DNA of 64,000 bases from Dongia deserti (lineage in GTDB: Bacteria; Pseudomonadota; Alphaproteobacteria; Dongiales; Dongiaceae), in contig NZ_QORW01000009.1 in NCBI RefSeq assembly GCF_003574735.1, forward strand, positions 62,001 through 126,000. The letters are read 5' to 3'. Both the position numbers and the translations under genes were made by a program. The notes beneath the pieces are model-generated. The model did no database searches. It saw only the letters and a list, made by a program, of their open reading frames with translations, and was not told the origin of the DNA. Of this stretch, positions 48,962-57,768 are shown one piece after another. Numbering within the stretch: position 1 is the stretch's first letter; every line of letters begins with the position of its first letter.

Positions 48962-49381
48962 TCAGCCCTGCAGCTGCTGGATCACCGCCGCCAGATCTGG
49001 CCACACCGCCTCGCGCCGGATCTGACCGTCCTCATCGAACTCCATGACGTGGAGGAGGCGGAACTCCAGCGGGCGGCCCTTGCCCTCGAGGCCGAACGGC
49101 CGGCCGACCGCCCTGCCCTTCCAGAGCGATTCGTCCACCAGGAAGCCATCGCCGTACAGCCGCCTGATGCAGGTGACCTGGCCGTCCGCCAGGTCGGCGA
49201 ACAGCGTCTCGTAGAACGGCCGCACGTGATCGCGGCCGTGCGATGGGCCGTTCGGCCAGCCGACCACGTCATGCTCCACGTCGGTGGCGAGGGTGGAAAG
49301 GACGCCCGCCACGTCGTCGCGCGCCTCGAAGCCGAAATGCTCGTCGATCTTCCGGTCCATGTCCGCAGGCGTCAGGCCCAT
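48962..49381 (-). CDS. SnoaL/NTF2-like protein
   Basis: A 139-residue cone-shaped alpha+beta barrel protein: helix start DRKIDEHFGFEARDDVAGVL, HDVVGWPNGPSHGRDHVRPFYETLFAD, and a strand EFRLLHVMEFDEDGQI. The SnoaL-like fold is used by ketosteroid isomerase-like enzymes and others; the substrate is unknown. It starts with ATG 49381 and the TetR gene follows. Confidence 0.78.
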   Translation of the reverse strand: MGLTPADMDRKIDEHFGFEARDDVAGVLSTLATDVEHDVVGWPNGPSHGRDHVRPFYETLFADLADGQVTCIRRLYGDGFLVDESLWKGRAVGRPFGLEGKGRPLEFRLLHVMEFDEDGQIRREAVWPDLAAVIQQLQG

Positions 49382-49428
49382 GTCGCGGCTCCATGCAGGT
49401 CGTCAACTCAATACGGCCGTCATATAAT

Positions 49429-49442
49429 GAGACGATCGTCTC
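49429..49442. promoter_or_regulatory. TetR operator candidate
   Basis: GAGACGATCGTCTC is a perfect 14-base palindrome, 48 bp upstream of the SnoaL-TetR pair. The size and symmetry are typical of TetR sites, and the nearest TetR gene is the one regulated here. Confidence 0.6.
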
Positions 49443-49543
49443 GTGTCAAGACGTTTCGCTCATAAGGCGACCGGCGCAGACAGGGTCGCCGCTGACTGAT
49501 GGGCCCGTTTTTGTTCCAGTTTTGAGAGCGGACAGGGTGCCTG

Positions 49544-49605
49544 GCGCTACTTCCGCCCCAGCCTTTTCTCGATCGCGTCCCAGATGCGGTCTTCGAGCAC
49601 GACCT
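49544..49605. repeat. duplicate of the gshB 3' end
   Basis: These 62 bases match 50107-50168 at 61 of 62 positions, and that second copy is the true end of gshB. The duplicated part includes codons for the last ~19 residues of GshB on the minus strand and its stop codon. It flanks a segment of about 500 bp carrying one gene. Confidence 0.85.
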
Positions 49606-49683
49606 GGTGACACGGTCACGGCTGACGGCACTGTCATGCTGACGCTGCTATGTCTACAAGGGGATGCGCAGCTGGATAGCGTC

Positions 49684-50094
49684 ATGGGCTACACGGTCAA
49701 GATTCGCGGCAGATATTGGCGACCACTGGGCACGGTGGAGCATGTCCAGCAGGAGATCGCAAAGGTATTTCCCTCTGCAACGTTCGCTGTCCAGCACGAT
49801 CCCATCCTCGCGTTATCGCGGATGGATCGTTTTCGCGCCGTGTCGCAGATCAAGGTCGGCGGTCCCTTGCGCTTTGTTCTTAGGCCGCGCCTGCTTCTGA
49901 GCGCACTTAGACGGCCAAGATACCCGTACTTTGTGGGTCGTGAGCAAGGCGACGGCTACGTGGTGGAGTTCTTCCTGGGATCTGACCCGATTGTCAGCAA
50001 GGTGTTCGTGACGCTCTATGGGAGCGATTGGGATACGCCCGGTCGGCGGTGCAACCAGTTGATCGCGAACACCGGATGGGTGCTGAAACCGTAG
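49684..50094 (+). CDS. hypothetical protein in the gshB islet
   Basis: A 136-residue protein (start chosen at ATG 49684; an upstream ATG at 49636 is also in frame). It begins MGYTVKIRGRYWRPLGTVEH and has a basic, hydrophobic middle (RFVLRPRLLLSALRR), then DGYVVEFFLGSDPIVSKVFVTLYG. No family is recognised. It is the only gene in the segment flanked by the duplicated gshB end. Confidence 0.6.
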   Translation: MGYTVKIRGRYWRPLGTVEHVQQEIAKVFPSATFAVQHDPILALSRMDRFRAVSQIKVGGPLRFVLRPRLLLSALRRPRYPYFVGREQGDGYVVEFFLGSDPIVSKVFVTLYGSDWDTPGRRCNQLIANTGWVLKP

Positions 50095-50106
50095 CGGCAA
50101 GGCGTT

Positions 50107-50168
50107 GCGCTACTTCCGCACCAGCCTTTTCTCGATCGCGTCCCAGATGCGGTCTTCGAGCACGACCT
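50107..50168. repeat. second copy of the 62-bp duplication (gshB end)
   Basis: The copy that forms the real gshB C-terminus and stop codon. It carries a single mismatch with 49544-49605. Confidence 0.85.
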
Positions 50169-51057
50169 TGTCGAAGCGGTTGACTTCCTGCAGGCCTGTG
50201 GGCGAAGTCACGTTGATCTCGGTCAGGTAATTGCCGATCACGTCAATGCCGACGAAGATCATGCCGCGCTCGCGCAGCGTCGGACCGATCGCATCGCAGA
50301 TTTCCCGGTCGCGCGGCGTGAGCACCGATTTCTCCGGCCTTCCTCCGACATGCATGTTGGAGCGTGATTCGCCCTTGGCCGGCACGCGGTTGATGGCGCC
50401 AACTGCTTCGCCATCGATCAGGATGATGCGCTTGTCGCCCTGGCGCACTTCCGGCACGTAGCGCTGCACCTGGATCGGCTCGCGATAGAGCTGCGTGAAC
50501 AGCTCCAGTAGCGCGTTGAGATTCTCGTCCCCGGGCGTGATGTGGAACACGCCTGCGCCGCCATTGCCGAACAGCGGCTTCACGATGATGTCCTTGTGAT
50601 AGTCGCGGAAGGCCAGGATCTCCTGCCGGTCGGAGGTGATCACGGTGGGCGGCATCAGGTCCGCGAACTGCGTGACGAACAATTTCTCCGGCGCGTTGCG
50701 CACATGCACGGGATCGTTCACCACCAGGGTCTTAGGGTGCACCGTTTCCAGGATGTGCGTCGCGGTGATGTAGGCCATGTCGAATGGCGGATCCTGCCGC
50801 ATCAGGATCACGTCCATGGTCGAGAGCTCGAGCAGCTCCTCTTCGCCCAGCGTGAAATGATCGCCCGCCTTGCGCCTGAGGCTCATCGGCCGCGCCCGGG
50901 CATAGGCCTTGCCGTCGCGCAGCGTGAGCTGCCACGGCAAGTAGTGCCAGAGCTTATGCCCGCGCGCCTCGGCGGAGAGCCCCATCACGAAGGAGGAATC
51001 CCCCTCGATATTGACGTTCTCGATCGGGTCCATCTGGATGGCAACACGCAGGGGCAT
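50110..51057 (-). CDS. gshB: glutathione synthase
   Basis: A 315-residue ATP-grasp ligase that joins glycine to gamma-glutamylcysteine. It has the GshB opening [20 protein letters not shown], the ATP-grasp loop [12 protein letters not shown] and the ending [21 protein letters not shown]. Start ATG 51057. The upstream frame continues 21 codons but is not conserved in character. In alphaproteobacteria this gene often sits near rsmI/yraN; here it is ~8 kb from them. Confidence 0.94.
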   Translation of the reverse strand: MPLRVAIQMDPIENVNIEGDSSFVMGLSAEARGHKLWHYLPWQLTLRDGKAYARARPMSLRRKAGDHFTLGEEELLELSTMDVILMRQDPPFDMAYITATHILETVHPKTLVVNDPVHVRNAPEKLFVTQFADLMPPTVITSDRQEILAFRDYHKDIIVKPLFGNGGAGVFHITPGDENLNALLELFTQLYREPIQVQRYVPEVRQGDKRIILIDGEAVGAINRVPAKGESRSNMHVGGRPEKSVLTPRDREICDAIGPTLRERGMIFVGIDVIGNYLTEINVTSPTGLQEVNRFDKVVLEDRIWDAIEKRLVRK

Positions 51058-51165
51058 GGGTGGTCTTTCCGGCAAAGGCTCTCGTGCGAGTATGTGGGCG
51101 CGCGGAAAGGCCCACGTCAAGCTGCCCGATGGACCTGGATTCGATGGGCGCGATCCGGCGGGAGC

Positions 51166-52392
51166 CTACCGGTCGCCGCCACCAGGCTTGCGGCTGATCG
51201 CAACCAGCCGCAACGCCAGCGCCAGGCAGATGCCGCAATAGAGGATGCACAGGCCCGCGACCGCCGAAATCGTGATTCCGTGATCCAGCGCCCAGCCGAT
51301 CAGGACCGGCGACAGCGCCGTCGAGAACACCATCAGGGACGCGGCGACGGCGCGGATCGAGCCGAGCCTCTGCGCGCCGAACAGCTCCGCCCAGGCGCTG
51401 GTCCCGACCGTGGCATCGAGTCCCGCCGTCAACCCGAGGCCGATCATGTAGAGCAGCGCCGCCACGGGATGATCGAACACGGCCAGCACAAGCAGTCCGC
51501 CCGCCATCGGCGCCAGATAGAAGGGGAGCAACCGGACGGCGCCGATGCGGTCCACCAGCACGCCGGACTGGAAGCTCGAATAGGCCTGCACGATCGCGAA
51601 GGCGATGAAGCAGCTGGCGAGCCAAGTGAGGCTCCATCCATTCTCGGCGGCCACCGAGGTCTGGTGGAAGAAGAGCCCGGTGATGACGAAGGGCGGCGCC
51701 AGCACCGTCGGCAGACAGAGATAGAACCGCACGTCGCGCAAGATCGAAAGGCGCCGCGACGCAAGCGCCGCCGGCTGCCCGGGATTCGCCTCGGCGAAGG
51801 CCCGGTGCCGCGCAGCCTGGCCCTTGAGCAGCCACAACAGGATCGGTATGACGCCGATTGCGACGAAGGTGCCGATCCCGCCCCAGGCTTGGCGCCACCC
51901 GATCCACGCAGTCAGCGCAACTGCGCACAAGGGCAGGACCGCCTCGCCCAGCGCGAAGCCGAGGGAAGCGAAACCGATCGCCCTTCCCCTGGTCTCGCTG
52001 AAATAGCGGCCCATGCTGGTCAGCGCGGCGTGGGATAGCAGGCCCTGCCCGCCGATGCGCAGAAAGTAGAACCCGACTCCAACCAGGATCGCCGTCGGCG
52101 CCGCCGCCAACGTCCAGGCACCTAGCAGCACCAGCGTACAGGCAAGGACGGTGTAGACCCTGAGGTCCCACTCGTCGATCTTGCGCCCCAGCCACATCAG
52201 GCTCAGGGCGCTCAGCAGCGTGGCGGCGGAATAGAGCAAGCCGATCTCGCCGCTGCCGAGGCTGAGCTCCGCCTGCAGCGGCGCGTTGAACAGGGACACG
52301 AAAAAGGTCTGGCCGAAGCTCGAGAAGAAGAAGGCGGCGGAACCGAACGACAGCAGGCGCAGATTGGGACGGATGAACTGCAGATATCGCAA
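51166..52392 (-). CDS. MFS transporter
   Basis: A 408-residue permease with 12 predicted membrane segments. Motif A-like sequence is LSLMWLGRKIDEWDLR; motif at the middle is GRAIGFASLGFALGEAVLP. The start is TTG 52392, with GGTGAG upstream. It is the last gene of a run with a DksA-type protein and an amino-acid dehydrogenase, so it may move a related compound. Substrate unknown. Confidence 0.82.
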   Translation of the reverse strand: MRYLQFIRPNLRLLSFGSAAFFFSSFGQTFFVSLFNAPLQAELSLGSGEIGLLYSAATLLSALSLMWLGRKIDEWDLRVYTVLACTLVLLGAWTLAAAPTAILVGVGFYFLRIGGQGLLSHAALTSMGRYFSETRGRAIGFASLGFALGEAVLPLCAVALTAWIGWRQAWGGIGTFVAIGVIPILLWLLKGQAARHRAFAEANPGQPAALASRRLSILRDVRFYLCLPTVLAPPFVITGLFFHQTSVAAENGWSLTWLASCFIAFAIVQAYSSFQSGVLVDRIGAVRLLPFYLAPMAGGLLVLAVFDHPVAALLYMIGLGLTAGLDATVGTSAWAELFGAQRLGSIRAVAASLMVFSTALSPVLIGWALDHGITISAVAGLCILYCGICLALALRLVAISRKPGGGDR

Positions 52393-52415
52393 GGCTCACC
52401 CGAACCTTTGAGCGC

Positions 52416-52757
52416 TCAGCCCTGTCGCGCGCACGCGATGCATCTCTGGATTGTCGGATCGATCTCGAGGCGCCTGGTCTCGATCTCCTCCCCGCATGCG
52501 ATGCAGTCGCCGAACGTGCCACGCTCGATCCGATCCAGGGCGGCCGCGATGCGCTGCAGCTCCGCCTGGCGCCGTTGCTCGTTCGCCAGGGCCATGGCCT
52601 GCACCTGCATCGCATCCATGCGCGATAGTCGACCAACGGAGGCCTGGTCCAGCTCCACCACGCTGCGGCCTTCCGCCGAGATGGCGCTTTCGGCGCGGAG
52701 CGCCTCAGCCCGGCGTTGCAGCTGGTCGCGGAATCGTGCAATCGTCGTCTGATCCAT
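52416..52757 (-). CDS. DksA/TraR-type C4 zinc-finger protein
   Basis: A 113-residue protein with an N-terminal coiled coil (RFRDQLQRRAEALRAES; LANEQRRQAELQRIAAALD) and a C-terminal zinc finger C-I-A-C ... C-I-A-C (GDCIACGEEI, QRCIACARQ). It resembles the short DksA/TraR group that binds RNA polymerase. It is shorter than DksA itself, so a regulator with its own targets is likely. It lies 21 bp after the dehydrogenase gene's stop. Confidence 0.85.
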   Translation of the reverse strand: MDQTTIARFRDQLQRRAEALRAESAISAEGRSVVELDQASVGRLSRMDAMQVQAMALANEQRRQAELQRIAAALDRIERGTFGDCIACGEEIETRRLEIDPTIQRCIACARQG

Positions 52758-52778
52758 CGCATGCTCCTGCCTGACAGC

Positions 52779-53981
52779 TCAGGCGATGATCCCCGCCAGC
52801 CGCTTGCCGGCACCGCACGCCAGCGTCCAGCCCAGCCCGCCATGGCCGGCATTGAGATACAACCCGGGCACCCTGCTCGCGCCGATCAGCGGCATACCGC
52901 TCGGCGTCATCGGGCGCTGGCCGGCCCAGATGGGCTCGGCGCGGTCCCAATCCGCCGCGGCGGGGAACAGGTGCAGCGCCAGCGCCAGCAATTGCTGCGC
53001 ACGCTTCGGATTGACGGAAGGCGACCAGCCGTCGAGATCGGCGAAGGCCGCGGCGCGCAGGCGGTGGCCCAGGTGCGCGAACACGATCTTCTCCGCCCGG
53101 TCGGTGAGGCTGACGATCGGCGCATCGGGGCGCGCCGGCGCGGTGATGCTGTAGCCCTTCACCGGCTCGATCGGCAGCTTCAATCCAACGGTCGCGGCGA
53201 GGCGCGGCGCATCGATGCCGTTCGCCAGCACCACGGCATCGGCGCGCATGTCATCGGTGTCGAGCTCCACACCGACCACGCGCCCATCGCGCATGGTCAA
53301 GTGCGTGACCCGCATGCTGCCGTGCGTCTCCACCCCCATCGCGCGGCCGAGATGATCGTAGAGTCCGCGGGTGAAGAGCCCGCAATCGCCGGCCGCATCC
53401 TCCGGCGCATAGATGCCGCCAGCGAAGCCATTGCGGTAGCGATCGAGCGCGGGCTCGAGCGCGAGGCAGCGCGCGCGGCCCAACGTCTCGATGCGGAACC
53501 CATGTTGCCGCTTGATCTCCGCCAGCCGGCCCGCCTCGTCCAGCGCCTTGGCGTCGCGATAGAGAATGAGCTTGCCAGCGGCGGCGTAGTCGAACTGCAG
53601 CGGCACGTCGTTCAAGAGCTCCGCCAGCGCGCGATGGCTTTCCGCCGCCAGCACCAGCAGCGATTTCAGCGAGTCCGTCTGGCGCTTGCCGATGCAGTGA
53701 CGCAGGAAGGAAAGGCCCCAGCGGATCGAGTCCAGCGAGAGGTCGGGCCGCATGCGCACCGCGCTGTCGAGCCCGAGCAGGATCGCCGGGAACTTGGTCC
53801 AGAGATCGGGCCCGGCCAGTGGCTCGACATAAGCATAGGAGAGCTGCCCGCCATTGCCGGCGGAGACGCCGCGCCCGGCCTCCACATCCTGCTCGATCAG
53901 CGCAACCTCATGCCCCGCCAGCCTCAGCCAATACGCCGAGGTGACGCCGATGACTCCGCCGCCAACCACAATGATTCGCAT
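52779..53981 (-). CDS. dadA: D-amino-acid dehydrogenase-like FAD protein
   Basis: A 400-residue DAO-superfamily flavoprotein: IIVVGGGVIGVTSAYWLRLAG, then SAGNGGQLSYAYVEPLAGP, and the end MPLIGASRVPGLYLNAGHG, typical of DadA small subunits. It should oxidise D-amino acids to 2-oxo acids, passing electrons to the membrane. The first gene of a run with a DksA-type protein and an MFS transporter. Substrate range unproven. Confidence 0.85.
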   Translation of the reverse strand: MRIIVVGGGVIGVTSAYWLRLAGHEVALIEQDVEAGRGVSAGNGGQLSYAYVEPLAGPDLWTKFPAILLGLDSAVRMRPDLSLDSIRWGLSFLRHCIGKRQTDSLKSLLVLAAESHRALAELLNDVPLQFDYAAAGKLILYRDAKALDEAGRLAEIKRQHGFRIETLGRARCLALEPALDRYRNGFAGGIYAPEDAAGDCGLFTRGLYDHLGRAMGVETHGSMRVTHLTMRDGRVVGVELDTDDMRADAVVLANGIDAPRLAATVGLKLPIEPVKGYSITAPARPDAPIVSLTDRAEKIVFAHLGHRLRAAAFADLDGWSPSVNPKRAQQLLALALHLFPAAADWDRAEPIWAGQRPMTPSGMPLIGASRVPGLYLNAGHGGLGWTLACGAGKRLAGIIA

Positions 53982-54060
53982 GGAGACTTCTTAGACGAGC
54001 TTTGTCGCCAGATGAAGTCCTGGTTAAGATCGACCCGGTCTTTGCGACGAGGTGTCCCCC

Positions 54061-54450
54061 GTGGTTCCGATCCTGCGCGTGGCCAGGCCGACCGATGATC
54101 TCGATGCGCTGATGTCGTTCTACATCGAGGGGCTGGGCTTCGAGATCCTGTATCGCTTCGGCGGCCACGATGAATTCGACGGATTCATGGCCGGTCATCC
54201 CGGCTATCCGTATCACCTGGAGTTCACGCACCACCGCGGCCACACGGTCGGCCGCGCACCGAGCCAGGACCATCTGCTGGTGTTTTATCTGCCCGATCCA
54301 TCGCATTATCAGGCCGCGCTTGCACGCATGGCGAAAGCTGGATTCGCGCCAGTGAAATCCTACAATCCGTTTTGGGACGAAGGCGGGGCGACCTTCGAGG
54401 ACCCCGACGGACATCGCGTGGTGCTCACCAGCCGCACATGGGTGCGCTGA
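54061..54450 (+). CDS. VOC-family protein
   Basis: A 129-residue VOC module from GTG 54061 (GAGG eight bases upstream; a GTG three codons earlier is in frame). First unit: ILRVARPTDDLDALMSFYIEG; second: HLLVFYLPDPSHYQAALARMA; end: GATFEDPDGHRVVLTSR with the acidic ligand. Substrate unknown. It is divergent from dadA. Confidence 0.8.
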   Translation: MVPILRVARPTDDLDALMSFYIEGLGFEILYRFGGHDEFDGFMAGHPGYPYHLEFTHHRGHTVGRAPSQDHLLVFYLPDPSHYQAALARMAKAGFAPVKSYNPFWDEGGATFEDPDGHRVVLTSRTWVR

Positions 54451-54456
54451 GCATCG

Positions 54457-54867
54457 TTATTGAATGCCCGCGATATAATCTGGAGGAAAGCGTAGCCGCG
54501 TCAACACGGCTTTCAACTTCTCGACGTACTCCGGATTCCGCTCATCCGGCGGCGGCGGAAGCGGCAGGTTGTAGACGCGCGCCGGGATGATGGCGCGGTT
54601 CTCCAGCGCGACCTCGATGTCTTCGGGTTGGTAGGCCTCGAGCCCGGCCCCGCCATAGAGTCTGGCGAGCTCCTCCGGCGCAAGCGCGTAGACCACGCCC
54701 CAGACCGTGCCGCCCCGCTTACGCACGAGTGTTGCGCGCGTGCCGATCCTGAGAGCGAAGCCGGCCGCGCTGGCCTTGCGGGGGGAGCGCGGCGTGACAC
54801 CCATGCCTGCCAGCACTTCGTCATCCATGTAGAGGCCATAGAAGAACGTATCGATGGGATTGATCAT
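54457..54867 (-). CDS. gamma-glutamylcyclotransferase-like protein
   Basis: A 136-residue AIG2/GGCT-type protein: the substrate loop is FFYGLYMDDEVL, in place of YGSL-type loops, and the later segment TVWGVVYALAPEELARL is typical. The fold should bind a gamma-glutamyl group; the acidic catalytic Glu equivalent lies in LEAYQPEDIEV. Start ATG 54867. The gene upstream encodes an exported Cys-rich protein 11 bases away. Confidence 0.72.
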   Translation of the reverse strand: MINPIDTFFYGLYMDDEVLAGMGVTPRSPRKASAAGFALRIGTRATLVRKRGGTVWGVVYALAPEELARLYGGAGLEAYQPEDIEVALENRAIIPARVYNLPLPPPPDERNPEYVEKLKAVLTRLRFPPDYIAGIQ

Positions 54868-54878
54868 CGGACCGCCCG

Positions 54879-55259
54879 TCAGTTTGCGGGCGCCAGCGTT
54901 CCGCTGCCGGGAAGCGTCGGCAGGGCCGCGCTGTTCGGCCCGCCCTGCAGCGGCCATGCCGGACTGCGGCGCGCCGGATTCTGCTTCAGACAGGCATTCG
55001 ACTGGCACGCGATGCCGCACACATTCACCTGATTGCCGCCGACCTTGCATTCGGTACGGCCGTGCTCCGGCCATTGGCATTGCACGATGCCAACGCCGCC
55101 GGTGAGATGCTGTGCAAAGCTGCCCCCGCTCTGCTGGCAAAGCTCGACGTAGCGCATGACCGGCATGGGCAGTGCGTCGGCTGCGGCCATCGGCGTCGAC
55201 AGCAAAGTCAGCCCGACACTGCCCACGATTGCGCTCGCGGTGTGCAACAGACGTTTCAT
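54879..55259 (-). CDS. exported Cys-rich hypothetical protein
   Basis: A 126-residue protein with a signal peptide (ASAIVGSVGLTLLSTPMAAA). The mature part has six cysteines (ELCQQ, VQCQW, TECKV, NVCGIACQ, NACLK), suggesting disulfides in the periplasm. The C-terminus is Pro/Leu-rich. It may be co-transcribed with the gamma-glutamylcyclotransferase gene. No family recognised. Confidence 0.65.
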   Translation of the reverse strand: MKRLLHTASAIVGSVGLTLLSTPMAAADALPMPVMRYVELCQQSGGSFAQHLTGGVGIVQCQWPEHGRTECKVGGNQVNVCGIACQSNACLKQNPARRSPAWPLQGGPNSAALPTLPGSGTLAPAN

Positions 55260-55412
55260 TTTCGCAACTCTCCCCCGACACGAAGACTAGCCGCCCCGCC
55301 GCGGCTGTCATATCAGAGCTTTTATACCACAACCGTGCGCCGATTGCTGCGCTGCGGCAATGTGCGTTGTGGAACCCTCCCGCCGTGCCGACATTATCAT
55401 TTCGGAGGAATG

Positions 55413-56771
55413 ATGCCCGTGACCCAAACAACGATCGATCCCCGTTGGCAGGACTCGCACGGATGGCCGCACTGGCTGGGATTCAGCGCTTTCCTGCTTG
55501 CCTCCGGCTTTCTCATTTTCATGGCCGGTGCGCTGGTCGTGCTGGAACGGCTGCCGCCTTATCCGCTGTTCAAATCCGCGCATCAGGCCGGCCATGCTCT
55601 GTTGAATCAGATTAGCGGCTATCGCGATCCGGTGGATACCGACCTGTGGGCCGATGCGCGCCGAGCCGACCGCGGCGTCACCATTCACAATGCCGCGAAG
55701 GCCTATCAGGGCTACACGCTCTACACCTCCGGCCACGATTCCGCCGCCTTCCTCGTCGACATGGACGGCACCGTCATGCACACGTGGCGCGTGCCGTTCA
55801 GCGCGGTATGGGACGAGAGCTCCGCGGTCGCCAAGCCACGGCCGGATCCGCTGATCTATTTCCGCAATGCCTATCTCTTTCCCAACGGCGATTTGCTCGC
55901 GCTCTATGAAGGCGCGGGCGATACGCCCTATGGCTTCGGCCTCGTGAAGCTGGATAAGGATTCGAACGTCATCTGGAAATATCTCGAGCGCGCGCATCAT
56001 GACGTGGAGGTCGGAAGCGACGGCCGCATTTACGTGCTCACCCACCGCATCAAGACGGAGCCGATCAAGGGCGCTCATCATCTGGAAATGCCGCTGATCG
56101 AGGATTTCCTGGTCATCCTCTCGCCCAACGGCAAGGTGGAGAAAGAGATCTCGCTGCTGGAAGCGCAGGTCCGCTCCCCCGCATTCAGCCGGTTCCTGGA
56201 GTGGCTGCCGGCCTTCGCCCAGCAGGATCCGCAGCACGCCAACGCGGTGGAGCCGATGGAGGCCGACGCCGCGGTGAACTTCCCGTTCGCCGAGCCTGGC
56301 ACGGTGCTGCTCTCGTTCCGCTCCACCAGTCTGATCGTCGCGCTTGATCCTGAGACGGAGAACTTCGTCTGGGGCACCAAGGGACCATGGGCTCTGCAAC
56401 ATGATCCGGACCTGCTGCCCAACGGCCACATCCTGTTGTTCGACAACCTCGGCGATCTGGGGCCGAGCGGCACGTCGCGGGTGCTGGAGTTCGATCCGGA
56501 GACCCACAAGATCACCTGGAGCTACGGCGGCACGCGTGAGCAGCCGTTCGAAAGCAACGTCCGTTCGGAGCAGCAGCGCCTGCCCAACGGCAACACCTTC
56601 GTCACCGAATCCGATGGCGGACGCCTGTTCGAAGTCACGAAGGATGGTGAGATCGTGTGGGAATACATCAACCCCGTCCGCGCCGGCGATCACGACGGCC
56701 GCATCCCAATCGTGTGCGGCGGTCAACGCTTCGCCCCGGGAGAGCTGGAGAATTTCTTCGCGGCGAAGTGA
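55413..56771 (+). CDS. arylsulfotransferase (ASST)-like membrane-anchored beta-propeller protein
   Basis: A 452-residue protein, start ATG 55413 with GGAGG. The N-terminus has a membrane anchor (LGFSAFLLASGFLIFMAGAL); the rest is a beta-propeller with repeated segments such as HDPDLLPNGHILLFDN and QQRLPNGNTFVTESDGG. Those match arylsulfotransferase-like proteins. Catalytic His residues of ASST are not confidently placed here, so transfer of sulfate is unproven. It stands alone. Confidence 0.78.
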   Translation: MPVTQTTIDPRWQDSHGWPHWLGFSAFLLASGFLIFMAGALVVLERLPPYPLFKSAHQAGHALLNQISGYRDPVDTDLWADARRADRGVTIHNAAKAYQGYTLYTSGHDSAAFLVDMDGTVMHTWRVPFSAVWDESSAVAKPRPDPLIYFRNAYLFPNGDLLALYEGAGDTPYGFGLVKLDKDSNVIWKYLERAHHDVEVGSDGRIYVLTHRIKTEPIKGAHHLEMPLIEDFLVILSPNGKVEKEISLLEAQVRSPAFSRFLEWLPAFAQQDPQHANAVEPMEADAAVNFPFAEPGTVLLSFRSTSLIVALDPETENFVWGTKGPWALQHDPDLLPNGHILLFDNLGDLGPSGTSRVLEFDPETHKITWSYGGTREQPFESNVRSEQQRLPNGNTFVTESDGGRLFEVTKDGEIVWEYINPVRAGDHDGRIPIVCGGQRFAPGELENFFAAK

Positions 56772-56878
56772 GGGCGGCACAAGCCCATCAGACGTAGCCA
56801 CAACAGATGCGCCCTCCTCCCTCGCGGGCAAGGCTATCGCTTATGAGATATCCTTGGGCCTCGCTAAGCCTGCGCATC

Positions 56879-56897
56879 CTTCCCCCGCAAGGGGAAG
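56879..56897. terminator. stem-loop between convergent genes
   Basis: CTTCCCC / GGGGAAG (7 bp) with a CGCAA loop lies in the 150-bp region between the ASST-like gene and the convergent transglutaminase-like gene. It fits the recurring C/G palindrome set and is followed by a T-containing tail (TGCTTCTTTGTG). Confidence 0.45.
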
Positions 56898-56922
56898 AGG
56901 TGCTTCTTTGTGTTGGGCTCGG

Positions 56923-57768
56923 TCAATGTAACTGCTGCCCCAGCTCCTGCAGCAGGCGGGCGGCGCGTTGCCGTTGCTGGTCGCTTTCCGCGAGCTCGAG
57001 ATAGCGCGTCAAGGCGCGGCGCGCGGCGAGCAGGTTCTCCAACCGCGCATTGAGGATGCCGCTTTCCCGCCAGAGCTCCGCATAACCCGGCGCGATCAGC
57101 AGCATGCGCTGCAAGGCGCGCTCGGCACCCTTGAGGTCGCCTTCCTGGATGCGCCGCACCTTGATGTTGTTCTGCAGGCGCATCAGGACCTGCCGGTTGT
57201 CGAGCGCCGCGAAATGCTCCGGCTTGACCTCGGTCTTGTCGGTCGATTGCGCCTTCAGCAGCTGCCGCAAATCCTGGATCGAGCGCGTCGTGCCGCCCGC
57301 AAACGGATCGAGGATGGCGGCCTGCCGGTCACCATAGAGCCGGATGACGAAATGGCCGGGGAAGTTGAGTCCCTCGATGCGCCAGCCGAGCGTGCGCGCC
57401 GCGTGCATGTATAGAATCGAGAGCGCCACCGGCAAGCCGCGCCGGCGCTGGATCACGGCGACCATGTCGGCGTTGCGCAGATCATCGTAGTTCTCATCAT
57501 CGCCGCGATAGCTGAACTTCTCCGCCATCACGTAGCGCAACGCATCGCAGCAGGCATCGAGCTTTTCGTCGCTCGGCTGCAGCGCATCCAGTGCCGCGGC
57601 ACGCTTCATCTCGCCCGCGATCATCTGCAGGTGATAGCGGCTGGGTGCGAGGTCGAGGTCACGCTGCTCGTGGGCCGCGCACAGCAACGCGGCCTCCGCC
57701 AGGTCGATCGCCTCGTCCGCGCTTTCGCCGATCGCGCGCAGGGCCTCGTCGATTGCGGCCTTGGTCAC
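56923..57768 (-). CDS. SirB1-like transglutaminase-core protein with TPR
   Basis: A 281-residue SirB1-family protein: transglutaminase-like core in RRGLPVALSILYMHAARTLG and NFPGHFVIRLYGD, where the usual catalytic Cys appears absent, as in many SirB1 proteins. The C-terminal part is TPR-like (QEGDLKGAERALQRMLLIAP; LENLLAARRALTRYLELA). Start GTG 57768 overlaps the upstream stop (GTGA). Function unknown. Confidence 0.8.
   Translation of the reverse strand: MTKAAIDEALRAIGESADEAIDLAEAALLCAAHEQRDLDLAPSRYHLQMIAGEMKRAAALDALQPSDEKLDACCDALRYVMAEKFSYRGDDENYDDLRNADMVAVIQRRRGLPVALSILYMHAARTLGWRIEGLNFPGHFVIRLYGDRQAAILDPFAGGTTRSIQDLRQLLKAQSTDKTEVKPEHFAALDNRQVLMRLQNNIKVRRIQEGDLKGAERALQRMLLIAPGYAELWRESGILNARLENLLAARRALTRYLELAESDQQRQRAARLLQELGQQLH

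Noticed and set aside
50542-52038. 498-codon plus-strand ORF
   Set aside because: Antisense of gshB and the MFS gene; Arg/Gln-rich; no features.
55308-56831. 507-codon minus-strand ORF
   Set aside because: Antisense of the ASST-like gene, which has a signal anchor and propeller motifs.
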